Source: Lyngbya confervoides BDU141951
GTDB taxonomy: Bacteria; Cyanobacteriota; Cyanobacteriia; Thermosynechococcales; Thermosynechococcaceae
DNA: 62,464 nt
NCBI RefSeq assembly: GCF_000817775.3
Contig: NZ_JTHE03000106.1
Coordinates: 1 to 62,464, forward strand
Direction of reading: 5' to 3'
Both the position numbers and the translations under genes were made by a program. This document shows positions 17,641-27,500 of this stretch, piece after piece. Below the pieces are notes generated by a model, which worked only from the letters and a program-made list of their open reading frames with translations, searched no databases and had not been told where the DNA came from. The stretch's first letter is position 1. Each line of letters opens with the position of its first letter.

Positions 17641-18033
17641 TTACGACTTGACAGTTTTTGCCATGTCCAAAAACGGCTTCATGTTGGCACCGGGCTGACG
17701 ACGGGGACCAAACTTAGGAATGTCTAAGGGCTCAATGGTGGCCACCTGGGGCTTTGGCATGTTGAGCACTTCTGCAACGGAAATGGCCGCTGGCGCGGCG
17801 GCAGGTTCGGCGGCGGCCTCAGATTCCGGGGCAGCAGCAGCATTGGGCTGAGTCTCCGGGGCTTTTTTCTTCGCCGCTTTAGGCTTCGGTGCGGGAGCCG
17901 AAGAACCGTTCTCTTCAATCTCCAGGTAAAACCCGTTTTTCCGGTTCTTCTTGCTCAATAACTTGGGAATTCCCCCGAGTAGCTTACCCAGCAAAGCAAA
18001 AATTGCCCCAAACAATTTTGTAATAGCAGACAT
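17641..18033 (-). CDS. Ala/Pro-rich small protein with amphipathic N-terminus
   Basis: 130 residues. Residues 1-27 form a Leu/Ile/Phe-rich amphipathic segment (F-G-A-I-F-A-L-L-G-K-L-L-G-G-I) that could lie on or insert into a membrane. A basic K-K-N-R-K-N-G-F-Y-L-E-I-E-E patch follows, then a 50-residue low-complexity Ala/Pro/Glu linker (60-100) and a conserved-looking tail with P-R-R-Q-P-G-A-N-M-K-P-F-L-D-M-A-K-T-V-K. I believe similar proteins occur in many cyanobacteria, but no function is known to me. A purine-rich leader precedes the ATG (AGGAGA on the minus strand near 18041), and a clear terminator follows, so it is probably well expressed as a single gene. Confidence 0.7.
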   Translation of the reverse strand: MSAITKLFGAIFALLGKLLGGIPKLLSKKNRKNGFYLEIEENGSSAPAPKPKAAKKKAPETQPNAAAAPESEAAAEPAAAPAAISVAEVLNMPKPQVATIEPLDIPKFGPRRQPGANMKPFLDMAKTVKS

Positions 18034-18263
18034 TTAATATCTCCTGGACTGTGCGTGCGATCGCAATGGCCGGGGATAACCGCCTCAACCTGTCGCCGTT
18101 GGTGGAGTTCAACGGTAAAGCTTGAGTAAATTAAATGATCCCCATGATTCGAAATGTAAACTTATCCTACCAAAAGACGGTCATCCGACCGATGTCGCCC
18201 ACGCTTCCGTTGCAATCCTCAACATATTGCATCCGCCGCATTTCCCTGATCCCAGGGCTTGGG

Positions 18264-18914
18264 CTAGACCGCCATGCGAATGGCGTTGAGATCTTGCTCA
18301 ATTTCTGAGAGCAGAGATTTATTGCCCGGATCGGTTTGCATGGCCTTGCGCAGGTAGGCGCGGGCCTGATTGTATTTTCGTTCGGTGATCAACTGCCGTC
18401 CCCATCGCTGATAGATGATGGCCTGCCACTGGCGAATTTCGGGATCTTGAGGCAGCTTTTGATTGAGGGCTTCAATCAGGGCGATCGCTCTGGGATAGCG
18501 CTTAGTTTTCACGAGCTGCCGCAGTTGTTCATAGGCCTGTAGCTTAATCCGATAGGCCGGGTCGGGATGGGGAACTGCTGAGGCGGAGGACGCTGAGGCA
18601 GAGCGGGGGCCGGGAGCCCTTCTGGGGTGAGTGGGTTGAGGCGATGGCCCCGGGGAGGAGACGCTGGCAGCAGTCCGGGGGGGAGGGGCCTTGCTCACAG
18701 GCATCCCATGGGACGGCACCATGGGCTGGGGGGTGACCTTCAGGAGCACTTTATAGGCCTCGGTGACGCGAATGAACATGTCATGGGCCTGCTGGTTATC
18801 AGGATTCACGTCAGGATGCCACTGGCGCGCGAGTCGGCGGTAGGAGGTTTTAATCTCCTGGGCCGAGGCAACAGACGTTAAGCCTAAAATTCGATAACAG
18901 TCCGCAATATCCAT
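18264..18914 (-). CDS. J-domain protein with C-terminal TPR region
   Basis: 216 residues from the ATG at 18912-18914 (M-D-I-A-D-C-Y-R-I-L-G-L); the in-frame start at 18956 adds 14 residues. J-domain at 1-65 with the essential H-P-D motif (W-H-P-D-V-N-P-D-N). A Ser/Pro/Ala-rich linker follows (about 70-120), then a helical repeat region (125-216) including A-R-A-Y-L-R-K-A-M-Q-T-D-P-G-N-K that looks like tetratricopeptide repeats. It should stimulate an Hsp70 (DnaK) partner and recruit clients through the TPR part. It lacks the zinc domain of DnaJ. Its start faces the start of the membrane protein gene on the other strand, so the two share a short divergent promoter region. Confidence 0.85.
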   Translation of the reverse strand: MDIADCYRILGLTSVASAQEIKTSYRRLARQWHPDVNPDNQQAHDMFIRVTEAYKVLLKVTPQPMVPSHGMPVSKAPPPRTAASVSSPGPSPQPTHPRRAPGPRSASASSASAVPHPDPAYRIKLQAYEQLRQLVKTKRYPRAIALIEALNQKLPQDPEIRQWQAIIYQRWGRQLITERKYNQARAYLRKAMQTDPGNKSLLSEIEQDLNAIRMAV

Positions 18915-19024
18915 GCAGGGCGAACACCTTCCTCGTCGTAAACCTATAATTGGCAACTGGGACTGCTAAGTTAACAATGCCCCATAGCCTAATTGATTCT
19001 TGCATAGATTTTTCCGATTCCCCA

Positions 19025-19681
19025 ATGCTGGTTCCCATTACCCGGTCTAAATTTGAACAGCTCATGCCGCTGACGGCGACGGGGGCGCAATATCAGTTTT
19101 ACTGGGGCAAGACTCAAGATCTGCTCCGCCGCTGCTTAATTTCCCTAGCGGTTCTGGTGGTGGTTTTTATCCTCACCGCGGTGATTGGAGAGGGCCTGCG
19201 CCTACTATTGGGTCTGGTGGCCGGTCTGTACTGGCTCTGGGCACCCGTGCTCTGGGCAACCCTGCGCAATCGTAAAATTCGCCAGTACCCCTACAGTGGA
19301 TTCTGGCAGGGTCGAGTTTACGATGTCTTCATCAGCGAGGATTTAATCGGTACCGAAGAATCGGTGAACCAGGCGGGGCAGCTGGTCATTGTTGAAAACC
19401 GCGAGCGGCGCATTAACTTAGAGCTAGAGGATCGCATGGGCACTGTCATTCAGGTTCAGGCACCTCTGCAGCGAAATCATCGTCCGATTCGCCCAGGCGA
19501 TCGCGCCGAGTTGCTCATTCTCTCTCGCAGCCCCGATCTCAGTCCCATTGAGCAGGTTTCAGATGTCTATATTCCGAACCATGATGTTTGGGTCAGTGAC
19601 TATCCCTACCTGCAGCGGCAAAGCTTTGAACAGGTGAGTCGTGAATTAGCCTACGAGCACCGTCGCCGTCGCCGTCGCTAG
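19025..19681 (+). CDS. Conserved cyanobacterial membrane protein
   Basis: About 218 residues from the ATG at 19025 (M-L-V-P-I-T-R-S-K-F-E-Q-L); the frame is open from 18950. Two adjacent hydrophobic helices (C-L-I-S-L-A-V-L-V-V-V-F-I-L and L-L-L-G-L-V-A-G-L-Y-W-L-W-A-P-V) are followed by a roughly 140-residue soluble domain rich in beta strands and a basic end with seven arginines. Homologues in cyanobacterial genomes are sometimes labelled phosphate ABC transporter permease, but the two-helix topology does not support a permease and I would not assign that. Function unknown. It is divergent from the J-domain gene. Confidence 0.7.
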   Translation: MLVPITRSKFEQLMPLTATGAQYQFYWGKTQDLLRRCLISLAVLVVVFILTAVIGEGLRLLLGLVAGLYWLWAPVLWATLRNRKIRQYPYSGFWQGRVYDVFISEDLIGTEESVNQAGQLVIVENRERRINLELEDRMGTVIQVQAPLQRNHRPIRPGDRAELLILSRSPDLSPIEQVSDVYIPNHDVWVSDYPYLQRQSFEQVSRELAYEHRRRRRR

Positions 19682-19776
19682 AGTGGGGCCACTGCGATCG
19701 CCCCTTGGTTGGTCGCTGATTGGTCGCGCCTTTTTGGGCTAGATTTTTGAGATCTGGTAGATCTTGGCGCGCATCT

Positions 19777-20712
19777 TTAAGATCTTGCTGATCGTTGAGG
19801 TGTCCGATGAATTTGGACTAGATCATTGAGTTCGGCCTGCATGTGCTGGTGCACCTGGTCATAGCACCGGTAGACATAGTCTTCATCCCGCGCTGCTGCG
19901 GGTCCCTGACGCTCAAACATCAGGGGAGCACCAATCCGAATATGAATTGGACCGGGAAAGGGAATATTGGGCACCGGCCCAAACCCTAAACCAAAGGGCC
20001 ATCCCACATAGAGGGGCCAGACCTCCGGATCGATACCCAATAGCCAGGGCATCCCCCGCTGGTGCAGTTTCTGCAGTTGGGGATAGAGATCGGCAATCAC
20101 GCGCAGCGTGGCATGGGCCCCCCAGGAAATCAAGGGGACAATAGGCACCCGCTCACGCAAGGCCAGCTTGATGAAGGCGGTATTGCCGTTTAAATAAATT
20201 TGATGCCGAAGCCGGTAGGGCCGGAAAACATCTCGGGCTCCTCCTGGATAAACCAGCACCGCTGCCTGGGCCTGAAGGGCCGCAATGGCCAGGCGTGGCG
20301 TTGCTCGAAGTGCTCCAGCTTGGGCGGCCAGCCTGGCCAAGGGAGGATAGGCCACCCACATTTTCGGATTCATCAATCCGTAGGCAAGACTCTCGGGGCC
20401 ACAGCGGCGAAACCAACCCAGCATGAACAGGAACATATCGGGGGCAGCCAGTCCACCATTGTGAGACCCCACCACCAGATAGGGAGGCTGGGGAAGATAG
20501 TCCCAGCCCTCCATTGTGACTTGAAAGTAGTGATCATGAAACCATTGCCAGAGGGGCAAAAACCCTTCGATCACGGTTGGGTCGCGATCGCTCAGGCGCG
20601 TCCCATCCCACCGATCCTCGGGGCAGTGAATGGCAGACTGAAACAGCTGTCGAGGCCGCTTCAGAGAGGATTGCAGCGAGGACCAAGGCAGTGAGAGGGC
20701 GGACTGGATCAT
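19777..20712 (-). CDS. LPLAT-superfamily acyltransferase
   Basis: 311 residues from the ATG at 20710-20712 (M-I-Q-S-A-L-S-L-P-W-S-S); an alternative ATG at 20787 adds 25 residues. Block I is V-G-S-H-N-G-G-L-A-A-P-D, with the catalytic His followed by a Gly pair as in DGAT2-like or MGAT-like enzymes rather than the classic HX4D of PlsC. Block III is V-Y-P-G-G-A-R-D-V-F, typical of DGAT2-type acyltransferases. It probably transfers an acyl group from acyl-ACP or acyl-CoA to a lipid hydroxyl. The cyanobacterial DGAT-like enzyme Slr2103, which acylates plastoquinol and diacylglycerol, is a possible relative, but this is an inference. It is divergent from the methyltransferase gene. Confidence 0.75.
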   Translation of the reverse strand: MIQSALSLPWSSLQSSLKRPRQLFQSAIHCPEDRWDGTRLSDRDPTVIEGFLPLWQWFHDHYFQVTMEGWDYLPQPPYLVVGSHNGGLAAPDMFLFMLGWFRRCGPESLAYGLMNPKMWVAYPPLARLAAQAGALRATPRLAIAALQAQAAVLVYPGGARDVFRPYRLRHQIYLNGNTAFIKLALRERVPIVPLISWGAHATLRVIADLYPQLQKLHQRGMPWLLGIDPEVWPLYVGWPFGLGFGPVPNIPFPGPIHIRIGAPLMFERQGPAAARDEDYVYRCYDQVHQHMQAELNDLVQIHRTPQRSARS

Positions 20713-20852
20713 CAGGCTAAAGAGTCCTTGGGGAATATCCCGCGAGAAATGGAGGCAAGGGCAAGGGCCAGCCTGCTGCACCATCATCCCACAGGACTCA
20801 AGCCCACTGACTTGCCTTAATTTGTGCTACCTTGCTCACAAGGTAAAGTTTT

Positions 20853-21953
20853 GTGACGATATCCATGACCCTGGTTTCAAACGCCCTCCAGCAGTTTCCC
20901 CTGCTTGAAGCATGGGTAAACCAGTCCTATCGCGGCTTGCAGTGGAGCAAGGGATATTTCAGCCTGCTCCATCGCACCGTAGCCGGACGCATTGAAGAAC
21001 TGCTCTATCCATCCTTCCCCACGGAACCCCTGCATCCAGACCTGCTGCGCCAGCTTCAACAGCGGGTTGAGGATCTGCTCGATCAAGATTGGCAGGATGC
21101 CAAGGCCGGGGTGTATCCCGTGGATCTCCTATTTGAGGAAGCCTGGGACGAGTTCTTCCAGTCCTATCCTCGTCTTTGGGCCGATCTCCCGCGCGCCTGG
21201 CAACGCGCCCACGGGCAGCGAGGGCAGGACTTTGATCCAGAAATTGACCTCACGGATTATCCCCCCTACTATCTGCAAAATTTTCACTACCAAACCAACG
21301 GCTATCTCAGCGATGAATCGGCCCAGCTGTACGACCATCAGGTGGAGTTGCTCTTTGGGGGGAAAGCCGATGCCATGCGACGACGAATTCTATCTCCCCT
21401 GAAACAGGGCCTGCAGCAGGCCTTTCCAGACCTATCCCCTCGTCAAGTGCGGATTCTAGATGTGGGATGCGGCACCGGCCAAACCCTGAAGCAGCTCAGG
21501 GCCTGTTTTCCCGAGGCCCAGCTCCATGGCGTTGATCTCTCCATGGCCTATTTGCGTAAGGCCAATCAGCGGTTGTCCCACCAGTCCCAAACGCTACCCC
21601 AGCTCATCGCGGCCAATGCCGAACAGATGCCCTTTGCCCCGTCCACCTTTCAGGGACTGAGCGTGGTGTTTGTCTTCCACGAGCTACCGGGGCCAGCTCG
21701 TCAGGCTGTGCTTGCGGAGTGCCACCGGGTGTTACAGCCCGGAGGAACCCTGGTGATTTGCGATTCCATTCAAGAGCAGGACTCACCGGACTTTTTGCCC
21801 ATGATGCTCAACTTTGCGACCCGGTTTCATGAGCCCTACTACCGGCACTATGTTCAGGATGACCTCACAGCCCGGATCACCCAGGCTGGGTTTACCGTGA
21901 TCGAGACCTCCGTACACTTTCTGAGCAAGTTCATCGTGGCCCAGCGGTTATGA
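20853..21953 (+). CDS. Class I SAM-dependent methyltransferase
   Basis: 366 residues from the GTG at 20853, which has A-A-G-G nine bases upstream; an ATG at 20865 is the alternative. An N-terminal helical region of about 170 residues precedes the Rossmann-like domain. Motif I is I-L-D-V-G-C-G-T-G-Q-T, the acidic end of strand 2 is H-G-V-D-L-S, and the post-I segment is A-N-A-E-Q-M-P-F. The downstream region V-L-Q-P-G-G-T-L-V-I-C-D-S is the usual post-motif III. This organisation resembles ubiquinone/menaquinone-type C-methyltransferases (PF08241). The substrate is not predictable. The N-terminal extension is found in cyanobacterial homologues. It is divergent from the acyltransferase gene, so a lipid substrate is possible. 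Confidence 0.85.
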   Translation: MTISMTLVSNALQQFPLLEAWVNQSYRGLQWSKGYFSLLHRTVAGRIEELLYPSFPTEPLHPDLLRQLQQRVEDLLDQDWQDAKAGVYPVDLLFEEAWDEFFQSYPRLWADLPRAWQRAHGQRGQDFDPEIDLTDYPPYYLQNFHYQTNGYLSDESAQLYDHQVELLFGGKADAMRRRILSPLKQGLQQAFPDLSPRQVRILDVGCGTGQTLKQLRACFPEAQLHGVDLSMAYLRKANQRLSHQSQTLPQLIAANAEQMPFAPSTFQGLSVVFVFHELPGPARQAVLAECHRVLQPGGTLVICDSIQEQDSPDFLPMMLNFATRFHEPYYRHYVQDDLTARITQAGFTVIETSVHFLSKFIVAQRL

Positions 21954-22162
21954 AATATTTACGCAATCTTAGGGTGAGCTTAAGATTAATCCCCCAACAG
22001 GCCTGGGCCGATGACCTAAAATGGGGGTGATTGTGGTCCGCTTCCGGATCGCTGTAGTTTGGGGCCATTCATGCCCCCAACTGAGTGATTAGGGGAATTT
22101 TTTCCAGACTGCTAGGCCGCAATGCCCATGCATATTCCGCTATTTCACGGGCGCTGTTCGAG

Positions 22163-22187
22163 GAGCAGGGGCACAGAGGCCCTGCTC
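22163..22187 (+). promoter_or_regulatory. GC-rich hairpin in the leader of the receiver gene
   Basis: Perfect 8-bp stem GAGCAGGG/CCCTGCTC with a nine-base loop, 33 bp before the ATG at 22221 and before the ribosome binding site AGGAG at 22209-22213. No T-run follows. It may control translation or be an attenuator. Confidence 0.4.
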
Positions 22188-22220
22188 GCTGCGTGAGGTG
22201 GTGGCCATAGGAGTTGACCC

Positions 22221-22583
22221 ATGAAGGTCCTGTTAGTGGACGACGATCAAAATACGGGAATCTCGCTCTCGCACACCCTGCTGAGCAGCAAGTATGTGGT
22301 GAATCTAGTCACAGATAGTCAAACCGCCTTAAAAATGGCGGAGTTCTGTGATTATGATCTGATATTACTGAATCTTCTCCCCCAAAGTGAAGATAGCTAC
22401 TTGCTATGTCGTGATTTGCGCAGAGATGGCTACCAGGGACCTATCTTACTGCTGTCCCGCATTCCCAACGGAAATGAGCAAACAGCCTGTGTCCGGGGGA
22501 TAGATTCAGGGGCCAATGCCTGTCTCTCGGATCCCTACGAGGTAGAGGAACTGTTGGACCGGATGAAGACGCTGCTTTGCTAG
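22221..22583 (+). CDS. Stand-alone receiver-domain protein lacking the phosphoacceptor Asp
   Basis: 120 residues, a single CheY-like receiver domain (beta1 V-L-L-V-D-D-D, switch Ser79 in L-L-L-S-R). The acidic pair at 7-9 is present. The phosphoacceptor position at the end of beta3 is Asn51 (D-L-I-L-L-N-L-L-P) instead of Asp, and the conserved Lys of beta5 is Asp104 (L-S-D-P-Y where T-K-P-F is usual). Phosphorylation by a histidine kinase is therefore not expected. This would be a pseudo-receiver that signals by protein contacts, or one locked in an active-like or inactive state. No output domain is attached and no kinase gene is adjacent. It has a strong ribosome binding site and a leader hairpin. 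Confidence 0.85.
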   Translation: MKVLLVDDDQNTGISLSHTLLSSKYVVNLVTDSQTALKMAEFCDYDLILLNLLPQSEDSYLLCRDLRRDGYQGPILLLSRIPNGNEQTACVRGIDSGANACLSDPYEVEELLDRMKTLLC

Positions 22584-22627
22584 GGTGAGCCAGCCCCGGA
22601 AAGCAATTCCAGATTCAAGATTCAAAC

Positions 22628-24451
22628 TCAAGATTGCAGCCGCACCAGCGCCAGGGCCAGTCGAAGTTGATTGGCCTGGAGTTGATCCAGGGACTGATCC
22701 CGGTACATGGGCAGTCGCCGGGTTAAGTTGCGATCAATATCGCGAAAAAAGCGCCGCTGATTGACCCGTCGCTGCGCCAGGGTTTGATTAATTCGATCTA
22801 GATCAGAGGACTGGTACTGACCCAGCCGCGATCGCGCTGGCGGGGTGAGCTGATTGGTGTAGTCTAAAATTTCCTGGGCCACATCATACCAGCTCGATCG
22901 TAAGGCCTCATCTTCAGGACTCGTGCCGTTCAGCAGGCGGCCGCGCTGCTCTGGATACTGCAAGTAAAAGGCTTCATTGGTCACCCGATTAAAGTAGTCC
23001 GCCGGGACCTGCAGCTGATCCATCCGATCTAGAATGCCGACCCGTCGGTCCCGCTCGGCGGCCGAAAGCTGGGGGGCCGGTGCCGAGGATTCGGGGGGCG
23101 GGTCTTGGCCCCCATCGGGAAAGGCCTCCAGGCGAGACTGCACAATCCACCAGCCCACGGCTCCCAGTCCCACAACCCCAGAGAAAACCAAAATGCCCTT
23201 CACCAGCGTGACAATCCCCTGGACCATGGTGCGCTGGACGGCCCCGATGGCGCCCAGCACCGGATGGGGGGATCGAGAAGCATCAACGGCGCGCCTTTTC
23301 TCGGAAGAGCCCCTCTGGGGAGAGACCACCGCCGTTTCAGCAGAGTCTGACCGTGACCAGGTTGCCCCGGAGACCGGGTGGGGGTTTAGCGGACTGGCAG
23401 GCGTCACCGGGTTCAGAACTGGCGTTGCGGTGGGATTGGCGGGAGACACAATCAGGGTTTGGGGTGTTTTCGGGGGCGTGCCCACCTGGGATTGGGGCGT
23501 GGGCGGTTCTGGCAGATCAGCTAAGGCCTGAGCCGCTGACCGATAACGGTCGGCAGCGCGATGCGCGGTCATTTTATCGAGGACAGCGGCGAAGTGGGGC
23601 TGCACCTGCACCTGCGATCGCCAGTTAAAGGTTTGCTTGTAGGCATCAAAAAAGTCCTGTGGCTCTTTCCCGGTCAACAGACACAGAGCCGTCACGCCAA
23701 GGGCATAGACATCGCTGGAGGGATTAACCTGGCCCAAGCGGATCTGTTCTTCAGGGGCGTAGGCAGGTTTTCCAATCAGGGTGAGGTTTTTCCTGCGCTC
23801 CACCTGAGGGGCACTCCAGGTTTCTACGGTTAGGGTCACCTGTTTAACGCCCCCAAAGTCAATCAGAATCGGCAGCTGATCCCCCTGGCGACAGATGAGA
23901 TTATCGGGGGAGATGTCTCGATGGATAACCCCTTGATTATGGATGTAGTCCAGAATGGGGAGGGAATTTGCTAAAAAGCGAATCACCTCGGCTTCGGTGA
24001 AGGGATTGCCCTGTTCCCGGCGCTCATGGAGCAGCGAAAAGTAGGTGGGACCAAGGACGTATTCCTGGACTAAAACGAGGGCATGGAGCTTATCGTCCAT
24101 GAACCACTCCCGGAATTTGGGAATTTGTGGATGCTGCAGGCGGTAGAGCACCTCTGCTTCCCGAGAAAACAGCTCCTTTGCCTTTTCCAGGGCCGCTTCT
24201 TGATCCAGCTCCGGGGCAAACTCCTTCAGAACACACACCTCATTGAAGCGATTGGTATCTTCGGCCAGATAGGTGTGCCCAAAGCCGCCGCGCCCCAACT
24301 CGCGAATGACGCGGTAGCGATCCCCCACGATCACAGGCTCCACCGGATCACGAGGCTTGAGCTTTTCGCCGCAGTATTGGCAATAGCGGTTTGAAGGCCC
24401 ATTCCGGTGCCCTCGCGAACAGGTTAAGTCTCCAATCGCCTGGGAGGTCAT
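22628..24451 (-). CDS. Serine/threonine protein kinase with N-terminal zinc ribbon and membrane anchor
   Basis: 607 residues. An N-terminal Cys/His motif (Cys11, His15, Cys24, Cys27) may bind zinc or be redox active. Kinase domain about 45-310: Gly loop G-R-G-G-F-G (53-58), Lys76 in V-L-K-E-F, catalytic H-R-D at 177-179 (H-R-D-I-S-P-D-N), metal-binding D-F-G at 198-200, all intact. A Pro/Thr-rich linker follows, then one transmembrane helix (I-L-V-F-S-G-V-V-G-L-G-A-V-G-W-W-I-V) and a roughly 150-residue C-terminal domain rich in Arg and Gln that would lie outside the cytosol. It is a Hanks-type kinase of the cyanobacterial Cys-prefix group (SpkB-like at the N-terminus). Substrates are unknown. 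It is convergent with the receiver gene. Confidence 0.88.
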   Translation of the reverse strand: MTSQAIGDLTCSRGHRNGPSNRYCQYCGEKLKPRDPVEPVIVGDRYRVIRELGRGGFGHTYLAEDTNRFNEVCVLKEFAPELDQEAALEKAKELFSREAEVLYRLQHPQIPKFREWFMDDKLHALVLVQEYVLGPTYFSLLHERREQGNPFTEAEVIRFLANSLPILDYIHNQGVIHRDISPDNLICRQGDQLPILIDFGGVKQVTLTVETWSAPQVERRKNLTLIGKPAYAPEEQIRLGQVNPSSDVYALGVTALCLLTGKEPQDFFDAYKQTFNWRSQVQVQPHFAAVLDKMTAHRAADRYRSAAQALADLPEPPTPQSQVGTPPKTPQTLIVSPANPTATPVLNPVTPASPLNPHPVSGATWSRSDSAETAVVSPQRGSSEKRRAVDASRSPHPVLGAIGAVQRTMVQGIVTLVKGILVFSGVVGLGAVGWWIVQSRLEAFPDGGQDPPPESSAPAPQLSAAERDRRVGILDRMDQLQVPADYFNRVTNEAFYLQYPEQRGRLLNGTSPEDEALRSSWYDVAQEILDYTNQLTPPARSRLGQYQSSDLDRINQTLAQRRVNQRRFFRDIDRNLTRRLPMYRDQSLDQLQANQLRLALALVRLQS

Positions 24452-24566
24452 TGCATTCCGTGGACCTTGCGTCCCTCTAGACAGCCATCTCGTCGGGGTC
24501 GAGTCTGCACCCCACGTTCCAACCTATTGAGGACAATATAATCGCTCAACTCTATGATAGTCGAGC

Positions 24567-27500
24567 CTATTCCTGCAACTGCTGCAGGCGATCGCGGAGA
24601 ATCTCACTCTGCTTCTGGGCCTCCGCCAGGGCATCTCGGGCGCCCTGAACAATCTCCGCAGGGGCATTCTCCACAAACTTTTGATTCCCCAAGCGCCCCT
24701 GCAAGGCGTTCACATCAGCTTCGGCCCTGGCCAGATCCTTCTCCACCTTGGCCCTGAGGGTTTCAAGGTCAACCACACCGCTGAGGGGCACCAGCACCTG
24801 AACCGTATCCACCACACCCACCAGGGTTTGCTTCAAGGTTTCAGGCACGGTATCCGTAATCTGCAAAGACTCGACCCGCGCGGCATCCAAAATATAGGTA
24901 CGTCCCTGGGTGAGGATCTGGCGCTCCTCAGGATTATCGGACTGGAGAATGACACTAATGTGCAAACTGGGCTTAATGTTGGCCTCCGCCCGCAGATTGC
25001 GCACGGTGCGAATGGTCTCCAGGATGAGCGCAAACTGGGTCTCCATCTCGCTGGCGATCGGTGCTGAGGCTTGAGCCGTCGCACCGGTCTCGGCGCTGGC
25101 GGGGGAAAGAGCCTCCGCATGCTGCATCCGGTCTAGAATCAAATCTTTTTGGGCCAGAACGCTCTGGAGAAAGTGCTGGCGATCGGTTTGCCACAGCAGC
25201 TTACGCGCGGCAAACACCAGGGTAGCCCCCAGTCCGATGATCTCCAGCAACCGCCCCAGGAGGGGCACATGGTTCAAGGTACTGATGGCCGAGGCGAGGG
25301 TGCTCAAAACCAGAATTAAAATCCCCAGCCCCAGCAACCAGACTAGACTGCGTTGGTATTTCTGGGTAAAACTCGGAAGATCCTTGAGGAGATCGGTGAC
25401 CGACGGTGCTGCCTCGTCTGGGGGTGAGGCAACGCTGCGACCTTGGGACTGCGGCGGAGCGTGAAGGTGGGTCAGGATCCCGCCTAAGGTGGGATAGGCC
25501 TGCAGCGCCAGAAAGGTGTGATCCGGCGCCTGGGTCAGGGTTTGCCAAATCTCCTCCGTAATATGGGGCATGAAGGGATGCAGCAGCCGCAAGGTTCCTT
25601 CTAGGACGTAGGCCAAAGTTTGTTGGGCCACGCGCCCCGAGGGGCTCTCTTCCCGCAGTCGGGGCTTCACCAGCTCAATGTACCAATCGCAAAGATCTCC
25701 CCAAATAAACTCATAGAGGCCCTTGGCGGCTTCCCCCAGGCTGTATTGGGCAATGGACTCCTGAGTTTGGCTGACCAGGCGGGCGTAGCGCGTTAGGATC
25801 CAGCGATCGCACAGCTCTAAATCCACTGCCGCGGGCTCACCCAGTTGTGCTGGCGTTTGCCCCTTGAGATTTAAAAGGACAAAGCGCGAGGCATTCCAGA
25901 GCTTATTGGCAAAGTTCCGAGAGGCCTCCACCGAGGAGGATTCATCGGTTTTGCGATCGTAGTCCAGGCGAATATCTTGCCCTGCGCCCACCACTTCCCG
26001 CACCAGGGTATAGCGCAGGGCATCGGTGCCATACTTCTCAATTAAGACGAGCGGGTCAATGCCATTTCCCTTGGACTTAGACATCTTTTGATTCTTTTCA
26101 TCCCGCACCAGCCCGTGGATATACACATCCTGGAAGGGCATGGATCCCGTAAAGTGCGATCCCATCAGGGTCATCCGCGCGACCCAGAAAAAGATAATGT
26201 CAAAGCCGGTGACCAGGGTGCTGGTGGGATAGTAAAACTCCAGGTCCTCGGTGTGATCCGGCCAGCCCAGGGTGGAGAAGGGCCACAGTCCGGAAGAAAA
26301 CCAGGTATCGAGCACATCGGGGTCCTGCTCAAGCTGCACCACTTCGCCAAACTGCGCCACGGCCTTGTCTCGGGCTTCTTGGGCCGTGCGGGCCACCACA
26401 AAGGGAGTATGCTCTCGAATTTCCCCCTCGGTTTCGCTCACGGCATACCAGGCGGGGATTTGATGCCCCCACCAGAGCTGCCGGGAGATACACCAGTCCC
26501 GCAGGTTCACCAGCCAGTCGCGATAGACCTTGCGCCACCGATCGGGAATAAAGTGAGGGGAATTCTGCTGATCCAGCCAGGTCAAGGTTTGCTGAGCCAG
26601 GGGATCGATTTTGACAAACCACTGGGTGGAGATCATCGGCTCGACGGGCACCTTACCGCGATCGCTGTAGGGCACGCTGTGGCGATAGTCTTCCACCTTC
26701 ACCAAAAAGCCTTCGCCCTCGAGCCAGTCCACCACGTCCTGCCGGGCCTCAAAGCGATCGCGGCCCGCAAAGGGTCCCGCATTTTCGTTCAGGCGGCCAT
26801 CCTTGTGCATGACGCTAATCATGGGCAGGTTGTGGCGCTGTCCCATTTCAAAATCGTTGGGGTCATGGGCCGGGGTCACCTTCACACAGCCGGTGCCAAA
26901 GCTGGGGTCGACAAAGGCATCGCCAATGATCGGGATCTCGCGGTTCATGATCGGCAAGGTCAAGGTTTTGCCAATCAGGTGCCGATAGCGATCGTCCTCT
27001 GGATTGACCGCGACGGCGGTATCTCCCAGCATGGTTTCGGGTCGGGTCGTAGCAACCTCCACATGCCCGGACCCATCCGTTAGGGGATAGCGCAAATGCC
27101 ACAGGTGGCCGTCCACCTCCCGGTTTTCCACCTCCAGGTCAGATACGGCGGACTGGCTCGCAGGACACCAGTTGACCAGATAATTCCCGCGGTAGATCAG
27201 CCCTTCCTCGTGCAGACGCACAAACACCTCAATCACGGCCTTCGAAAGGCCCTCATCCAGGGTAAAGCGCTGGCGGGACCAGTCGACGGACACCCCCAGG
27301 CGGCGCAGTTGATTCACAATCTTGCCGCCGGATTCTGCCTTCCAGTTCCAGGCGCGCTCTAGAAACTGCTCGCGGGAGATGTCCTGGCGGGTCAGGCCTT
27401 CGGCGGCAAGCTGTTGCTCTAAGATGGTGTGGACGGCGATACTGGCATGATCGGTGCCCGGTAGCCACAGCGTATTGCGCCCCGCCATACGGTGGTAGCG

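Noticed and set aside
19682-19776. Possible regulatory repeat of TTGGTTGGTCGCTGATTGGTCGC
   Set aside because: Short, imperfect and overlapping a HIP1 site; not distinguishable from chance.
26088-27083. 331-codon plus-strand open frame inside valS
   Set aside because: It is antisense to the catalytic region of valyl-tRNA synthetase, has no family features and no ribosome binding site; long antisense frames are expected in GC-rich coding DNA.
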